Assembly (NCBI GenBank): GCA_012961565.1
Contig: DTZC01000024.1
Span: 1-6,015 of the forward strand
DNA: 6,015 bases
Origin: Dehalococcoidia bacterium
Lineage (GTDB): Bacteria > Chloroflexota > Dehalococcoidia > GIF9 > UBA5629
Direction: 5' to 3'
The notes beneath the pieces are model-generated. The model made no database searches and was not told the DNA's origin. It saw only the letters and a program-made list of their open reading frames with translations. Position numbers and translations under genes: made by a program. Position 1 is the stretch's first letter. Each line of letters starts with the position of its first letter. Shown in pieces: positions 5,960-6,015 of this stretch.

Positions 5960-6015
5960 CTGTAAGGCTTTAGCCAGCCCTTATTTTTGCCTGTAGCCCC
6001 GAGGTTTTAACCTCG
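5960..6015. repeat. Two related small palindromic repeats at the contig end (REP-like)
   Basis: GGCT-TT-AGCC (5966-5975) and CGAGGTT-TT-AACCTCG (6000-6015, 7-bp perfect stem) are hairpins of one design. Aligned, AAGGCTTTAGCC and GAGGTTTTAACC agree at 9 of 12 bases, with a C-G stem pair in one replaced by T-A in the other. CTGTA precedes both (5960-5964 and 5991-5995). The second is cut by the window edge: its left flank GCCC would extend the stem if GGGC follows. They lie upstream of the glycosyltransferase promoter. No U-tract follows on either strand, so they do not look like terminators. Dispersed palindromes of this kind are known in many bacteria, including Chloroflexota. Confidence 0.5.

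Overview
The window reads as the end portion, or all, of a short contig from an uncultivated bacterium with GC near 50%. The long-hairpin adaptor next to a GbsR-type regulator, and the glycosyltransferase / toroid protein / methyltransferase set, best recall Chloroflexota (Dehalococcoidia-like) or Actinobacteria relatives. This taxonomic guess is inference from protein style only.

Left half, minus strand (2704 down to 1): a compact efflux operon. A GbsR/MarR-family repressor (2195-2704) has a near-consensus sigma-70 promoter just upstream. It is followed after 6 nt by an HlyD/MacA-type membrane-fusion adaptor (479-2188), and after 3 nt by a MacB/LolD-type ABC ATPase (475 leftward). The permease expected next is not in the window. 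The adaptor is much longer than usual because its hairpin holds three diverged helical repeats, each opening with YPDxSxA. The ATPase is not intact: after its Q-loop region the frame runs without a stop into a peptide of the asparagine synthetase (AsnB) glutaminase domain, with a clear rise in GC. This is most likely a chimeric contig end.

Middle (2705-2916): a divergent regulatory region with the repressor promoter, an imperfect palindrome, and a possible promoter that overlaps the start of the methyltransferase.

Right half: a plus-strand class I SAM-dependent methyltransferase (2917-3549) runs tail to tail, with a 15-bp overlap, into a minus-strand pair. The pair is an alpha/alpha-toroid protein (3535-4569) whose start overlaps by ATGA the stop of a GT4 glycosyltransferase (4566-5846). 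As I recall, these three families recur together in Actinobacteria and Chloroflexota genomes without an assigned pathway, so this may be an uncharacterised glycoconjugate module. Upstream of the glycosyltransferase are a strong promoter and, at the extreme right end, two hairpin repeats related by a compensatory base-pair change, suggesting the contig broke in a dispersed palindromic repeat.

No tRNA, rRNA, CRISPR array, insertion sequence or convincing rho-independent terminator was seen.
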